64,000 nt of DNA from Yoonia sp035117555 (lineage in GTDB: Bacteria > Pseudomonadota > Alphaproteobacteria > Rhodobacterales > Rhodobacteraceae), in NCBI RefSeq assembly GCF_035117555.1, contig NZ_JAYKPK010000003.1, positions 186,001-250,000 of the forward strand, in the 5' to 3' direction. Positions 50,163 to 58,271 of this stretch are shown here, piece after piece. The first letter of the stretch is position 1, and each line of letters starts with the position of its first letter. Both the position numbers and the translations under genes were made by a program. The notes beneath the pieces were generated by a model. The model was given only the letters and a program-made list of their open reading frames with translations. It made no database searches and had not been told where the DNA came from.

Positions 50163-53100
50163 ATGGGCCGTCAGGATATATCACTCAACGACCGTTACGA
50201 TCTGGTTAAGTCGCCGGTTCTTTTGAACGGCACGCAGGCGCTGGTCCGGCTGATGCTGATGCAAAAGGCGCGCGATGCCCGCGCCGGGCTGAACACCGCA
50301 GGTTACGTGACCGGCTATCGCGGATCGCCGCTTGGCGCGGTCGATCAGCAGATGATGAAAGCCAAGAATGTCCTCGACCCCGCCAATATCACCTTTCAGC
50401 TTGGGTTGAACGAAGACCTCGCCGCCACCGCCCTCTGGGGCAGCCAACAAGCCGAATTGCGCGGGGAAGGGCGCTATGACGGTGTGTTCGGCCTCTGGTA
50501 TGGCAAAGGCCCCGGTGTGGACCGTTCGGGCGATGTGATGCGCCACGCCAATATGGCAGGCACCAGCCCGCATGGCGGCGTCATCATGGCGATGGGCGAT
50601 GACCATACCGGCGAAAGCTCCACCACCCTGCACCAATCAGACTGGGCGATGGTCGATGCCTATATGCCCATCGTCTCCCCCGCAGGCGTGCAGGAAATTC
50701 TGGATTACGGCCTCTATGCCTGGGCCTTGTCGCGCTATGCCGGTGTCTGGGTCGGCCTGAAAACGATGAAAGACACGATCGAGGTGACCTCCGTTGTCGA
50801 TGCCGATCCATATCGCGCCGATTTCGTCACCCCCGATCTGCCCTTGCCCGAAGGCGGGTTGAACATCCGCATTATCGACACGCCGCAATTGCAAGAGGCG
50901 CGGATGATCGACCATAAACGCTTCGCCGCAGAGGCGTTCAGCCGCGCCAACAAGATGGACCAGCGCAAATGGGGCAAACCCGGCGCGCGGATCGGCTTTG
51001 TCGCCGCAGGTAAAAACTGGCTGGACCTGCAACATGCTTTGTCCCTGCTCAACATCGACGAGGCGGAGGCCGAACGCCTTGGCATCACCACCTATAAAAT
51101 CGGGCAGGTCTGGCCGCTCGACATGGCGTCGTTCCACGAATGGGCCGCAGGTCTCGACCTTGTCATCGTGGTCGAAGAAAAGCGCAAATTGATCGAAGTG
51201 CAGGTGAAAGAAGCCCTGTTCGACGACACACGCACCCGCGTCTACGGCTGGCACAAGGGTGATGAACATTCCGAAGGCCGGCGCGAGGAAATCTTCCCGA
51301 CCCGCGCGGCACTTGACCCGATCTGGATCGCTGAGAAAATCGGCGGCATATTGGTCGAGGAAGGCTGCGGATCAGACGGCATCACCCAAGGTCTGGCGCA
51401 TCTGTCGGAAACCCGCCGCGCCGACAACGCCCCCGAACTCGCGGCCCGCTTGCCCTATTTCTGCTCCGGCTGCCCGCATAATTCCTCTACCAAAGTCCTC
51501 GCAGGATCGCGCGCCTATGCCGGCATCGGCTGTCACTACATGGTGCAATGGATGGACCGCGATACCGTCGGTTTCACCCAGATGGGCGGTGAAGGTGCCA
51601 ATTGGGTGGGCGAGGCACCCTTTTCCACCCGCGACCATGTGTTCCAGAACCTTGGCGACGGCACCTATAACCATTCCGGCGTGCAGGCGATCCGCTTTGC
51701 GCTGATGGCGAAAACCAACATCACCTATAAAATCCTCTATAACGACGCCGTCGCCATGACCGGCGGGCAGGGCAATGATGGCGGGCTGACCGCCGACCAG
51801 ATCTGCCGCGAATTGCAGGCGATGGGGGTGCGGAATATCGCGCTGGTGCATGACGAAAAGGAAGACATCGACCTGTCGATCTTCCCCAAAGGGCTGGATG
51901 TGCATGAACGCGCCGACATGCAAGCGGTGCAAGAGAAGTTCAGCAAATACAAAGGCGTCTCTGCCATTGTTTACGTCCAGACCTGCGCCGCCGAAAAGCG
52001 CCGCCGCCGCAAGCGCGGGCAATTCCCCGACCCCGACAAGCGCGTCTTCATCAACACCGACATCTGCGAAGGCTGCGGCGATTGCGGCGTGCAATCCAAC
52101 TGCGTCTCTGTCGTCCCGGTTGAAACCGAACTGGGGCGCAAACGCGCCATTGACCAATCGTCCTGCAACAAGGATTTCTCCTGCGTCAAAGGCTTCTGTC
52201 CGTCCTTCGTCACTGTCGAGGGTGCGAAAATCCGCAAAGACGCCACCGCCGCCGTCGATCTGCCCGACATGCCCCAACCCGTTTTGCCCGCCATCAACGG
52301 CACCCATAACGTGGTGATCACCGGCGTCGGCGGCACCGGCGTCGTGACCATCGGCGCGGTCATGGCCATGGCCGCGCATATCGACGGCAAAGGCGCTGGT
52401 ATGATGGAAATGGCCGGTCTCGCGCAAAAGGGCGGTGCCGTGCATATCCACTGCCGAATCGCCGAAAACCCAAGCGATATCAGCGCGATCCGCGTCGCCA
52501 CCGGCGAATGCGACACGCTGATCGGCGGTGATCTGGTGGTTTCTGCCGGTGCCAAAACCCTCGGCCTCATGCGGCAGGGCCGCACGCGCGGCGTGGTCAA
52601 CAGCCACGAAATCATCACCGGCGATTTCACCCGGAACACGGAATTTACGCTGCCCATCGACCAATTGCGCCTGTCGCTGGAGGCCCGTCTGGGCGACAAC
52701 CTCGCCCTTTTCGACGCCTCCGATCTGGCAAAGGCGCTGATGGGCGACAGCATCTATTCCAACATGATGATCTTTGGTGCGGTCTGGCAGATGGGCGCGA
52801 TCCCGCTGTCCCATGCCGCCATCCTGCACGCGATTGAACTCAATGGTGCTGCAATCCAGCGCAACATCGCAGCTTTCGATTATGGCCGCTCGGCCTATCT
52901 GCACCCCGATCAGGCGGCGAAAATCCTCGCCCCCAATGTCGTGGCCCTGCCGCAGACATTGGACGAAAAAATCACCTTCCGCGCCGATCATCTGACCGCC
53001 TATCAGGGCAAGGCACTGGCGCAACGCTACCGCGCCATGACCGCCCGTTTCAGCGACCCGGCGCTGCGCGAGGCTGTCGCCTTGGGCTATCATAAACTCC

Positions 53101-53576
53101 TGTCCTACAAGGATGAATATGAGGTCGCCCGCCTGCTGACCCAGACACGACAAAAGATGCAGGACACGTTCGAGGGCGAACTGAAGCTGACCTATCACCT
53201 GGCCCCGCCGTTCCTGACCCGCATGGGCAGCGATGGACGCCCCGTCAAACGCGCCTTCGGCCAAGGGATCGCGCGGGCCTTTCCGTTGCTGGCAAAGCTG
53301 AAATTCCTGCGCGGCACCGCATTTGACCCCTTCGGGCGCACAGAAGAACGGCGTGTGGAACGCGCCCTGATCGCGGAATACGAATCCGACATGGATGATC
53401 TGCTGCGCCTTACCCGCCCCGATACGCTGGACGCCGCCATCGCATTGGCCCGTCTGCCACTCGATATCCGCGGCTTTGGCCCCGTGAAAGACGCCAACGC
53501 AAGCAAAGCCGCCAGACGCCGCGCGGAACTCCGCGCCACGCTCAATGCGGCACCAATGCATCAGGCGGCCGAGTGA
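50163..53576 (+). CDS. Indolepyruvate ferredoxin oxidoreductase (fused alpha-beta)
   Basis: A 1137-residue fusion that oxidatively decarboxylates aryl pyruvates (indolepyruvate and related 2-oxo acids from aromatic amino acids) to acyl-CoA, reducing ferredoxin. The N-terminal pyrimidine-binding part has YRGSPLGAVDQQM and GKGPGVDRSGDVMRHANMAG. The ThDP-binding part contains CSGCPHNSS and MGGEGANWVGEAP. An iron-sulfur segment reads DICEGCGDCGVQSNC. The gamma-type C-terminal domain starts at VITGVGGTGVVTIGAVMAMA with LAQKGGAVHIH. ATG 50163 has GGGAGG upstream. The single-chain form is usual in Proteobacteria, unlike the two-subunit archaeal enzyme. Divergent from the LysR gene. Confidence 0.93.
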   Translation: MGRQDISLNDRYDLVKSPVLLNGTQALVRLMLMQKARDARAGLNTAGYVTGYRGSPLGAVDQQMMKAKNVLDPANITFQLGLNEDLAATALWGSQQAELRGEGRYDGVFGLWYGKGPGVDRSGDVMRHANMAGTSPHGGVIMAMGDDHTGESSTTLHQSDWAMVDAYMPIVSPAGVQEILDYGLYAWALSRYAGVWVGLKTMKDTIEVTSVVDADPYRADFVTPDLPLPEGGLNIRIIDTPQLQEARMIDHKRFAAEAFSRANKMDQRKWGKPGARIGFVAAGKNWLDLQHALSLLNIDEAEAERLGITTYKIGQVWPLDMASFHEWAAGLDLVIVVEEKRKLIEVQVKEALFDDTRTRVYGWHKGDEHSEGRREEIFPTRAALDPIWIAEKIGGILVEEGCGSDGITQGLAHLSETRRADNAPELAARLPYFCSGCPHNSSTKVLAGSRAYAGIGCHYMVQWMDRDTVGFTQMGGEGANWVGEAPFSTRDHVFQNLGDGTYNHSGVQAIRFALMAKTNITYKILYNDAVAMTGGQGNDGGLTADQICRELQAMGVRNIALVHDEKEDIDLSIFPKGLDVHERADMQAVQEKFSKYKGVSAIVYVQTCAAEKRRRRKRGQFPDPDKRVFINTDICEGCGDCGVQSNCVSVVPVETELGRKRAIDQSSCNKDFSCVKGFCPSFVTVEGAKIRKDATAAVDLPDMPQPVLPAINGTHNVVITGVGGTGVVTIGAVMAMAAHIDGKGAGMMEMAGLAQKGGAVHIHCRIAENPSDISAIRVATGECDTLIGGDLVVSAGAKTLGLMRQGRTRGVVNSHEIITGDFTRNTEFTLPIDQLRLSLEARLGDNLALFDASDLAKALMGDSIYSNMMIFGAVWQMGAIPLSHAAILHAIELNGAAIQRNIAAFDYGRSAYLHPDQAAKILAPNVVALPQTLDEKITFRADHLTAYQGKALAQRYRAMTARFSDPALREAVALGYHKLLSYKDEYEVARLLTQTRQKMQDTFEGELKLTYHLAPPFLTRMGSDGRPVKRAFGQGIARAFPLLAKLKFLRGTAFDPFGRTEERRVERALIAEYESDMDDLLRLTRPDTLDAAIALARLPLDIRGFGPVKDANASKAARRRAELRATLNAAPMHQAAE

Positions 53577-53656
53577 TTTAACCGCGCCTTCATCTTTGTC
53601 ATGTAACGGTTGCATGACCTTGCTATGACAGCTTTGGGGATAACGGGGCAGGGCAT

Positions 53657-54565
53657 ATGCCGGGGAACGAACGACAGGTCGCGCGCGACATCACCTATGC
53701 CACTTCGGCCAAGGGCCGCAGCGGCAGGGTCATCATCCGCATGTTGGAAAACGCCACAGGCCGTCTGCGCCTGATCAAAAAGGCGCGCGGGTACGACCGC
53801 GAGGTCGCCAATGGTGCCGATTTCTGGCAGGTCATGACCCAGCGCTATGGCCTTGACCTACAGGTCATGGGCGGCAGCCTCGACAATATCCCCGCCACCG
53901 GCCCGCTGATCCTTGTGTCCAACCACCCCTACGGCATCCTTGACGGGTTGATGATGGGGCTGATCCTGTCGAAACGCCGTGGCGGCGATTTCAAGGTCCT
54001 CGCGCATAAGATCTTCCGCGCCTCGCCCGATCTGGAAAAGGTGATCCTGCCGATTTCCTTTGATGAAACCAAGGAAGCCGCGAAACTGAACCTTGAGACC
54101 CGCGCCGAAGCCGTGCGTTACCTGACCGCAGGCGGTGCCATCGGCATTTTCCCCGGCGGCACGGTGTCCACCTCGGCCAAGCCATTTTCCCAGGCGCTCG
54201 ACCCAAGCTGGCGCAATTTCACCGCCAAGATGATCGCCAAATCCGATGCCACCGTCGTCCCGATCTTCTTTGAAGGGCGCAACAGCCGCCTGTTTCAACT
54301 GGCCAGCCACCTGCATTACACCCTGCGGATGGGGCTTTTGATCCGCGAATTCAAAGCCCGCATCAACAAACCTGTGCGCGTCGTCATCGGCCAGCCCATT
54401 CCTGCCGATACCTTGGCGGGGCTGAAAAAAGACCCCAAAGCATGCATGGATTTCCTGCGCAAAGCCACCTATGAGTTAAGCCTCAGCCCGCTCGACCCGA
54501 CCGAAATCGGGCATGAGTTCGAGGACAAATATAAGGTGCGCGATGGCCGTAGGGATATTCGATAG
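53657..54565 (+). CDS. Lysophospholipid acyltransferase family protein (PlsC-like)
   Basis: A 302-residue acyltransferase with the active-site block VSNHPYGILDG (His90, Asp96, HX5D spacing as in the NHPxGxLDG subgroup rather than canonical HX4D). It also has IGIFPGGTVSTS (phosphate binding) and ATVVPIFFEGRNSRLFQL. Related proteins acylate lyso-ornithine lipid or lysophosphatidic acid; the acceptor here is unknown. No clear membrane helix, so it may be peripheral. The upstream 80 bases contain TGTCAT-, GTTGCAT- and CTATGAC-like strings with about 11-base periodicity, a weak Pho-box-like pattern. Its 3' end overlaps murI by 23 bases. Confidence 0.85.
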   Translation: MPGNERQVARDITYATSAKGRSGRVIIRMLENATGRLRLIKKARGYDREVANGADFWQVMTQRYGLDLQVMGGSLDNIPATGPLILVSNHPYGILDGLMMGLILSKRRGGDFKVLAHKIFRASPDLEKVILPISFDETKEAAKLNLETRAEAVRYLTAGGAIGIFPGGTVSTSAKPFSQALDPSWRNFTAKMIAKSDATVVPIFFEGRNSRLFQLASHLHYTLRMGLLIREFKARINKPVRVVIGQPIPADTLAGLKKDPKACMDFLRKATYELSLSPLDPTEIGHEFEDKYKVRDGRRDIR

Positions 54566-55355
54566 CGGATTGGGTGGTTTGACGGTGCTGGATGTGGTCG
54601 CCACGCGGCTGCCGCATGTGCCTTTGGTCTATTTCGGCGACAATGCCCATGCGCCTTACGGCGTGCGCACGCCAGACGATATCTACAACCTGACCACCAC
54701 CGCCACGCAGCGCCTGTTCGACGCGGGCTGCGATCTGGTGATCCTTGCCTGTAACACCGCCTCTGCCGCCGCCCTGCGCCGGATGCAGGAAAGCTGGGTG
54801 CCACCGGGCAAACGCGTGCTGGGCGTATTCGTGCCATTGATCGAGGCGCTGACCGAACGGCAATGGGGCGACAATTCCCCGCCACGTGAAGTCGCAGTGA
54901 AACATGTGGCGCTGTTCGCCACCCCCGCCACCGTCGCTACCCGCGCCTTTCAACGCGAACTGGCTTTCCGCGCCATCGGCGTGGATGTCGAAGCACAGGC
55001 CTGCGGCGGCGTCGTCGATGCGATTGAAGAGGGCGACATGATCCTCGCCGAAGCACTCGTGCGCTCCCACGTCGATGCGCTCCGCCGCAAGATGCCCAGC
55101 CCCGATGCGGCTGTCTTGGGCTGCACGCATTACCCGCTCATGGCGCAGATATTCCAGGACGCGCTCGGCCCCGATGTGCAGGTGTTCAGCCAGGCCCATC
55201 TGGTCGCCGAAAGCCTCGCCGATTACCTGACGCGCCGCCCCGAAATGATCGGTGCAGGCACGCAAAGCGCCTTTCTGACCACCGGCGATCCGGCCCGCGT
55301 GTCCAATCGCGCGACGCAATTCCTGCGCCGTCAGATCACCTTTACCGCTGCATAG
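54543..55355 (+). CDS. murI: Glutamate racemase
   Basis: Supplies D-glutamate for peptidoglycan. Catalytic residues are visible: Asp7-Ser8 (GIFDSGLGG), Cys70 (LACNTASA), Cys194 and His196 (LGCTHYPL), plus YFGDNAHAPYG. 270 residues from ATG 54543, which lies inside the acyltransferase gene with AAGGTG upstream. The frame is open 30 bases further but without a ribosome site. It is followed by argC 12 bases later, in a run of co-oriented genes to ccmH. Confidence 0.95.
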   Translation: MAVGIFDSGLGGLTVLDVVATRLPHVPLVYFGDNAHAPYGVRTPDDIYNLTTTATQRLFDAGCDLVILACNTASAAALRRMQESWVPPGKRVLGVFVPLIEALTERQWGDNSPPREVAVKHVALFATPATVATRAFQRELAFRAIGVDVEAQACGGVVDAIEEGDMILAEALVRSHVDALRRKMPSPDAAVLGCTHYPLMAQIFQDALGPDVQVFSQAHLVAESLADYLTRRPEMIGAGTQSAFLTTGDPARVSNRATQFLRRQITFTAA

Positions 55356-55367
55356 AAGGGGTCCAGC

Positions 55368-56396
55368 ATGACCTATAACATCGCCATTCTGGGGGCCTCG
55401 GGCTATACCGGTGCCGAACTGATCCGCCTGATCGCGGGTCATCCCGATCTGCGCATCGCAGCACTCTCCGCTGACCGCAAGGCAGGCCAGCACATGGCCG
55501 AGGTTTTCCCGCATCTGCGCCACCTCGACCTGCCGACATTGGTCAAGGTCGATGAAATTGATTTCTCCACCATCGATCTGGTCTTTGCCGCCTTGCCGCA
55601 TGGCCTGTCGCAGGCGCTGGTCCGCGATCTGCCGGAAACGGTAAAAGTCGTCGACCTCGGTGCCGATTTCCGGCTGCGCGACCCCGCCGCCTATGAAAAA
55701 TGGTATGGCGCACCCCATGTGGCCCTGGAACTGCAGAAAACCGCCATCTACGGCCTGACCGAATTCTACCGGGATGACATCAAATCCGCCCGCCTTGTCG
55801 CCGGCACCGGCTGCAACGCCGCCACCGTGCAATTCGCTTTGCGGCCGCTGATCAGCGAACAATTGATCGATCTGGACGATATCATCTGCGATCTGAAAAA
55901 CGGCCTGACCGGGGCAGGGCGCGCGGCCAAGGAAAATATGATCTTCACCGAACGCGCCACCGATGTGCAGGGCTATGCGCAAGGCGGCAAACACCGGCAT
56001 CTGGGCGAATTCGATCAGGAATTCAGCGCCTTGGCAGGCCGCAAGGTCGAAATCCAATTCGCCCCGCATCTGATCCCCGTCAGCCGCGGCATCCTTGCGT
56101 CCTGCTATCTGCGCGGTGATGCGGCAGCGATCCATGCTGCCCTGACCGCTGCCTATACCGATGAACCTTTCATCCATGTCCTGCCCTTCGGCCAATTGCC
56201 CGGCACCGGCCATGTCATGGGGTCAAACTTCTGTCATATCGGCGTGACATCGGACCGCATTTCAGGCCGCGCCCTTGTGGTGTCTACCCTTGATAACCTA
56301 TGTAAAGGGTCATCCGGTCAGGCGCTGCAAAACGCCAACCTGATGCTGGGTCTGAACGAAACAGAAGGTCTGATGCTGGTGCCTGTCTTCCCATGA
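55368..56396 (+). CDS. argC: N-acetyl-gamma-glutamyl-phosphate reductase
   Basis: The NADPH-dependent third step of arginine synthesis. The Rossmann start IAILGASGYTGAELIRLI is diagnostic of ArgC, the catalytic Cys is in VAGTGCNAATVQFAL, and further family strings are LPHGLSQALV, DLGADFRLRD, YGLTEFYRDDI and a C-terminal TLDNLCKGSSGQALQNANLMLG. 342 residues. Its stop overlaps the ccmE start by four bases (ATGA), so amino acid synthesis and cytochrome assembly genes share a transcript here. Confidence 0.97.
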   Translation: MTYNIAILGASGYTGAELIRLIAGHPDLRIAALSADRKAGQHMAEVFPHLRHLDLPTLVKVDEIDFSTIDLVFAALPHGLSQALVRDLPETVKVVDLGADFRLRDPAAYEKWYGAPHVALELQKTAIYGLTEFYRDDIKSARLVAGTGCNAATVQFALRPLISEQLIDLDDIICDLKNGLTGAGRAAKENMIFTERATDVQGYAQGGKHRHLGEFDQEFSALAGRKVEIQFAPHLIPVSRGILASCYLRGDAAAIHAALTAAYTDEPFIHVLPFGQLPGTGHVMGSNFCHIGVTSDRISGRALVVSTLDNLCKGSSGQALQNANLMLGLNETEGLMLVPVFP

Positions 56397-56860
56397 GCGG
56401 TCTGAAAAGCCTCAAGAAACGCCGCCGTGTGCAGGTGATTTCCATCGCCGGTGCCTGCGTCGCGCTGGTGCTGGTGCTGTTGTGGTTCCTGCCATCGGAC
56501 AGTTTCCAGTTCTTCCGCTCGCCTTCCGAAGTGGCCGAGGCCCCGCCAACCCCCAACGAACGATTCCGCCTTGGCGGTCTGGTCGAAGCAGGCACTTTGG
56601 TGCGCGGCCAAGGGCAGGAAATCACCTTCGCCGTGACCGATGGCGGGGCCTCAATCCCCGTTGTCTACGCAGGCATCCTGCCTGATCTCTTCTCCGAAGG
56701 CGAAGGTGTCGTGGCCCAGGGCAACATGATTAACGGCAGGTTCGAAGCCGTTGAAATCCTTGCCAAACATGACGAAACCTATATGCCGACAGAAGTGCTT
56801 GACGCGCTCAAACAACAAGGGGTCTATGTAGACCCGAACGGTGCCCGCACCTCAAATTAA
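56393..56860 (+). CDS. ccmE: Cytochrome c maturation haem chaperone CcmE
   Basis: A periplasmic, membrane-anchored protein that binds haem covalently and delivers it to CcmF/CcmH. A single N-terminal helix (about 13-33) leads to an OB-fold domain with YAGILPDLFSEGEGVVAQG. The haem-binding His126 and Tyr130 are in LAKHDETYMP (HxxxY). 155 residues. It overlaps argC by 4 bp. The next ccm gene, ccmF, is 1.4 kb away, separated by a lysis cassette. Confidence 0.95.
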   Translation: MSGLKSLKKRRRVQVISIAGACVALVLVLLWFLPSDSFQFFRSPSEVAEAPPTPNERFRLGGLVEAGTLVRGQGQEITFAVTDGGASIPVVYAGILPDLFSEGEGVVAQGNMINGRFEAVEILAKHDETYMPTEVLDALKQQGVYVDPNGARTSN

Positions 56861-56904
56861 CCTTTGTAAAGTAATCTGTCCTCTCCCCGAATTGAGGACA
56901 GATC

Positions 56905-57516
56905 ATGCAAAATATAACCACACTCGCCCATGAAATCGTCGCCCGTGAAGGCGGCTATGTGAACGACCCCGACGATCCCGGCGGGGCGACCAATCATGGC
57001 GTCACCATCCACACGATGCGCCGCCTTGGGCTGGACCTGACCGGCGATGGCAAGGTGGATACAGAGGATGTCCAGCGCCTTGACCGCGCGCAGGCCGTGC
57101 AGATTTTCATCGACCATTATTACCAGCGCCCCGGGATCGACAAACTGCCCGCCATCCTGCAGGCCAGCGTTTTTGACATGTATGTCAATGCCGGGGCCCA
57201 TGCTGTGCGTATCCTGCAACGCCTGCTCAACGACATGCGCATCCCGGTCAGCGTCGATGGCGTGATCGGCCCGCAGACCATCGCCGCCGCCACGCGCGCC
57301 GCAGCCGCCGCCCCCGACCATCTGGCCGATGCCTACGGGATCGCGCGGCGCAATTATTACTACGCGCTGGCCGACAGCCGCCCCGCCAGCCGCAAATATG
57401 CCCGCAGGCGCGACGGCGGCAAAGGCGGCTGGATCACAAGGGCCGAGGAATTCATCACCCCACGCTATCACCTGAGCGCCGCACAACATCAGCAAAGGAC
57501 CGCATCATGGGCCTGA
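56905..57516 (+). CDS. Endolysin: GH108 N-acetylmuramidase (GTA-type lysis cassette)
   Basis: A 203-residue peptidoglycan hydrolase. The GH108 catalytic motif is REGGYVNDPDDPGGATNHGVT with Glu15 as acid, and the C-terminal half is a PG_binding_3 domain (VFDMYVNAGAHAVRILQRLL, VDGVIGPQTIAAA). A Ca-binding-like DLTGDGKVDTEDV loop lies between. No signal peptide, consistent with holin-dependent release. It overlaps the holin gene by 10 bases. The same pair, a GH108 endolysin followed by a 3-TM holin, is the lysis module of the Rhodobacter capsulatus gene transfer agent (established). ATG 56905 has GAGGAC upstream. Confidence 0.9.
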   Translation: MQNITTLAHEIVAREGGYVNDPDDPGGATNHGVTIHTMRRLGLDLTGDGKVDTEDVQRLDRAQAVQIFIDHYYQRPGIDKLPAILQASVFDMYVNAGAHAVRILQRLLNDMRIPVSVDGVIGPQTIAAATRAAAAAPDHLADAYGIARRNYYYALADSRPASRKYARRRDGGKGGWITRAEEFITPRYHLSAAQHQQRTASWA

Positions 57517-58004
57517 TCAATGGATTAATGAACCTGCTTTTCGGCGACAGCCGCAATGTGCTGGTCGAAACCGCGCAAGTCTTTCGCCCCAACGCCGAAA
57601 ACAGCGCCATGCGAGAGGCGGATGCCAAAACCCAAAGCCTGCAACAATTCGCCGCCGAATTCGCCCATGCCCGCCAAGGGCTGTTCGACCGCGCGGTCGA
57701 TGCGCTGAACCGCCTGCCGCGCCCGATGCTGGCGCTGGGGACAATCTGGCTCTTTGTCATGGCGATGCTCGACCCTGACAGCTTTGCCGCAGGGATGACC
57801 GGGCTGGCCTTGGTGCCGGAACCGCTCTGGTGGCTGATGGGCGCGATTGTCAGTTTCTATTTCGGCGCGCGGCATCAGGCCAAGGAACAGGATTTCCAGC
57901 GCATTCTGGCCGCAGCCACGCTGACCCGCGCCAAGCCGGACCCGGAACCCAGACCCGACGCCAACCCCGCATTATTGGACTGGCAGGTGTCACATGGACA
58001 ATAG
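57507..58004 (+). CDS. Holin, GTA_holin_3TM type
   Basis: A 165-residue protein with a soluble N-terminus containing GLINGLMNLLFGDSRN and a central membrane region: helices at about 73-89 (MLALGTIWLFVMAML) and 107-121 (LWWLMGAIVSFYFG), with a weaker hydrophobic stretch at 94-104. It ends in the conserved FYFGARHQAKEQDF and a charged Pro-rich tail. This matches the HI1416/GTA holin family. It would permeabilise the inner membrane and let the endolysin reach the wall. Coupled by overlap to the endolysin before and the small membrane gene after. Confidence 0.87.
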   Translation: MGLINGLMNLLFGDSRNVLVETAQVFRPNAENSAMREADAKTQSLQQFAAEFAHARQGLFDRAVDALNRLPRPMLALGTIWLFVMAMLDPDSFAAGMTGLALVPEPLWWLMGAIVSFYFGARHQAKEQDFQRILAAATLTRAKPDPEPRPDANPALLDWQVSHGQ

Positions 58005-58197
58005 CATTGCCGAAACATTCGACGGGCGCTTGCGGATGCTGGAAACCCGCAACGCCGTGGATGCGGTGCATCGCGACAATGTCTCCACCCGGCTGGGCGC
58101 GATCGAGGACACGCTGAAATGGCTGGTCCGCCTGACGATCGGCGGCATGTTGATGGCCGCCGTCAGCTATGCCGTGCAAGGGGGGCTGGCGCTATGA
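57994..58197 (+). CDS. Small membrane protein of the lysis cassette
   Basis: 67 residues: a charged, helical N-terminus (RLRMLETRNAVDAVHRDNVSTRLGAIEDTLKWLVR) and a C-terminal membrane helix (about 45-63, LTIGGMLMAAVSYAVQGG). The layout recalls the XhlA-type phage lysis accessory proteins, but I cannot assign a family firmly. Its ATG lies inside the holin gene (11-base overlap), so it is a third co-translated member of the cassette. A possible antiholin or holin helper. Confidence 0.75.
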   Translation: MDNSIAETFDGRLRMLETRNAVDAVHRDNVSTRLGAIEDTLKWLVRLTIGGMLMAAVSYAVQGGLAL

Positions 58198-58271
58198 ACG
58201 TGTCAATCTGTAGCGCTGTTTTGATCAGCCGCTCTATTTCAACAGCCATGCCGATAGGATATGAGAATAAC

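Noticed and set aside
56905..58197. Prophage remnant.
   Set aside because: No capsid, portal, tail, integrase or repeats flank the lysis genes, and the ccm genes on both sides are intact; a GTA-type cassette fits better.
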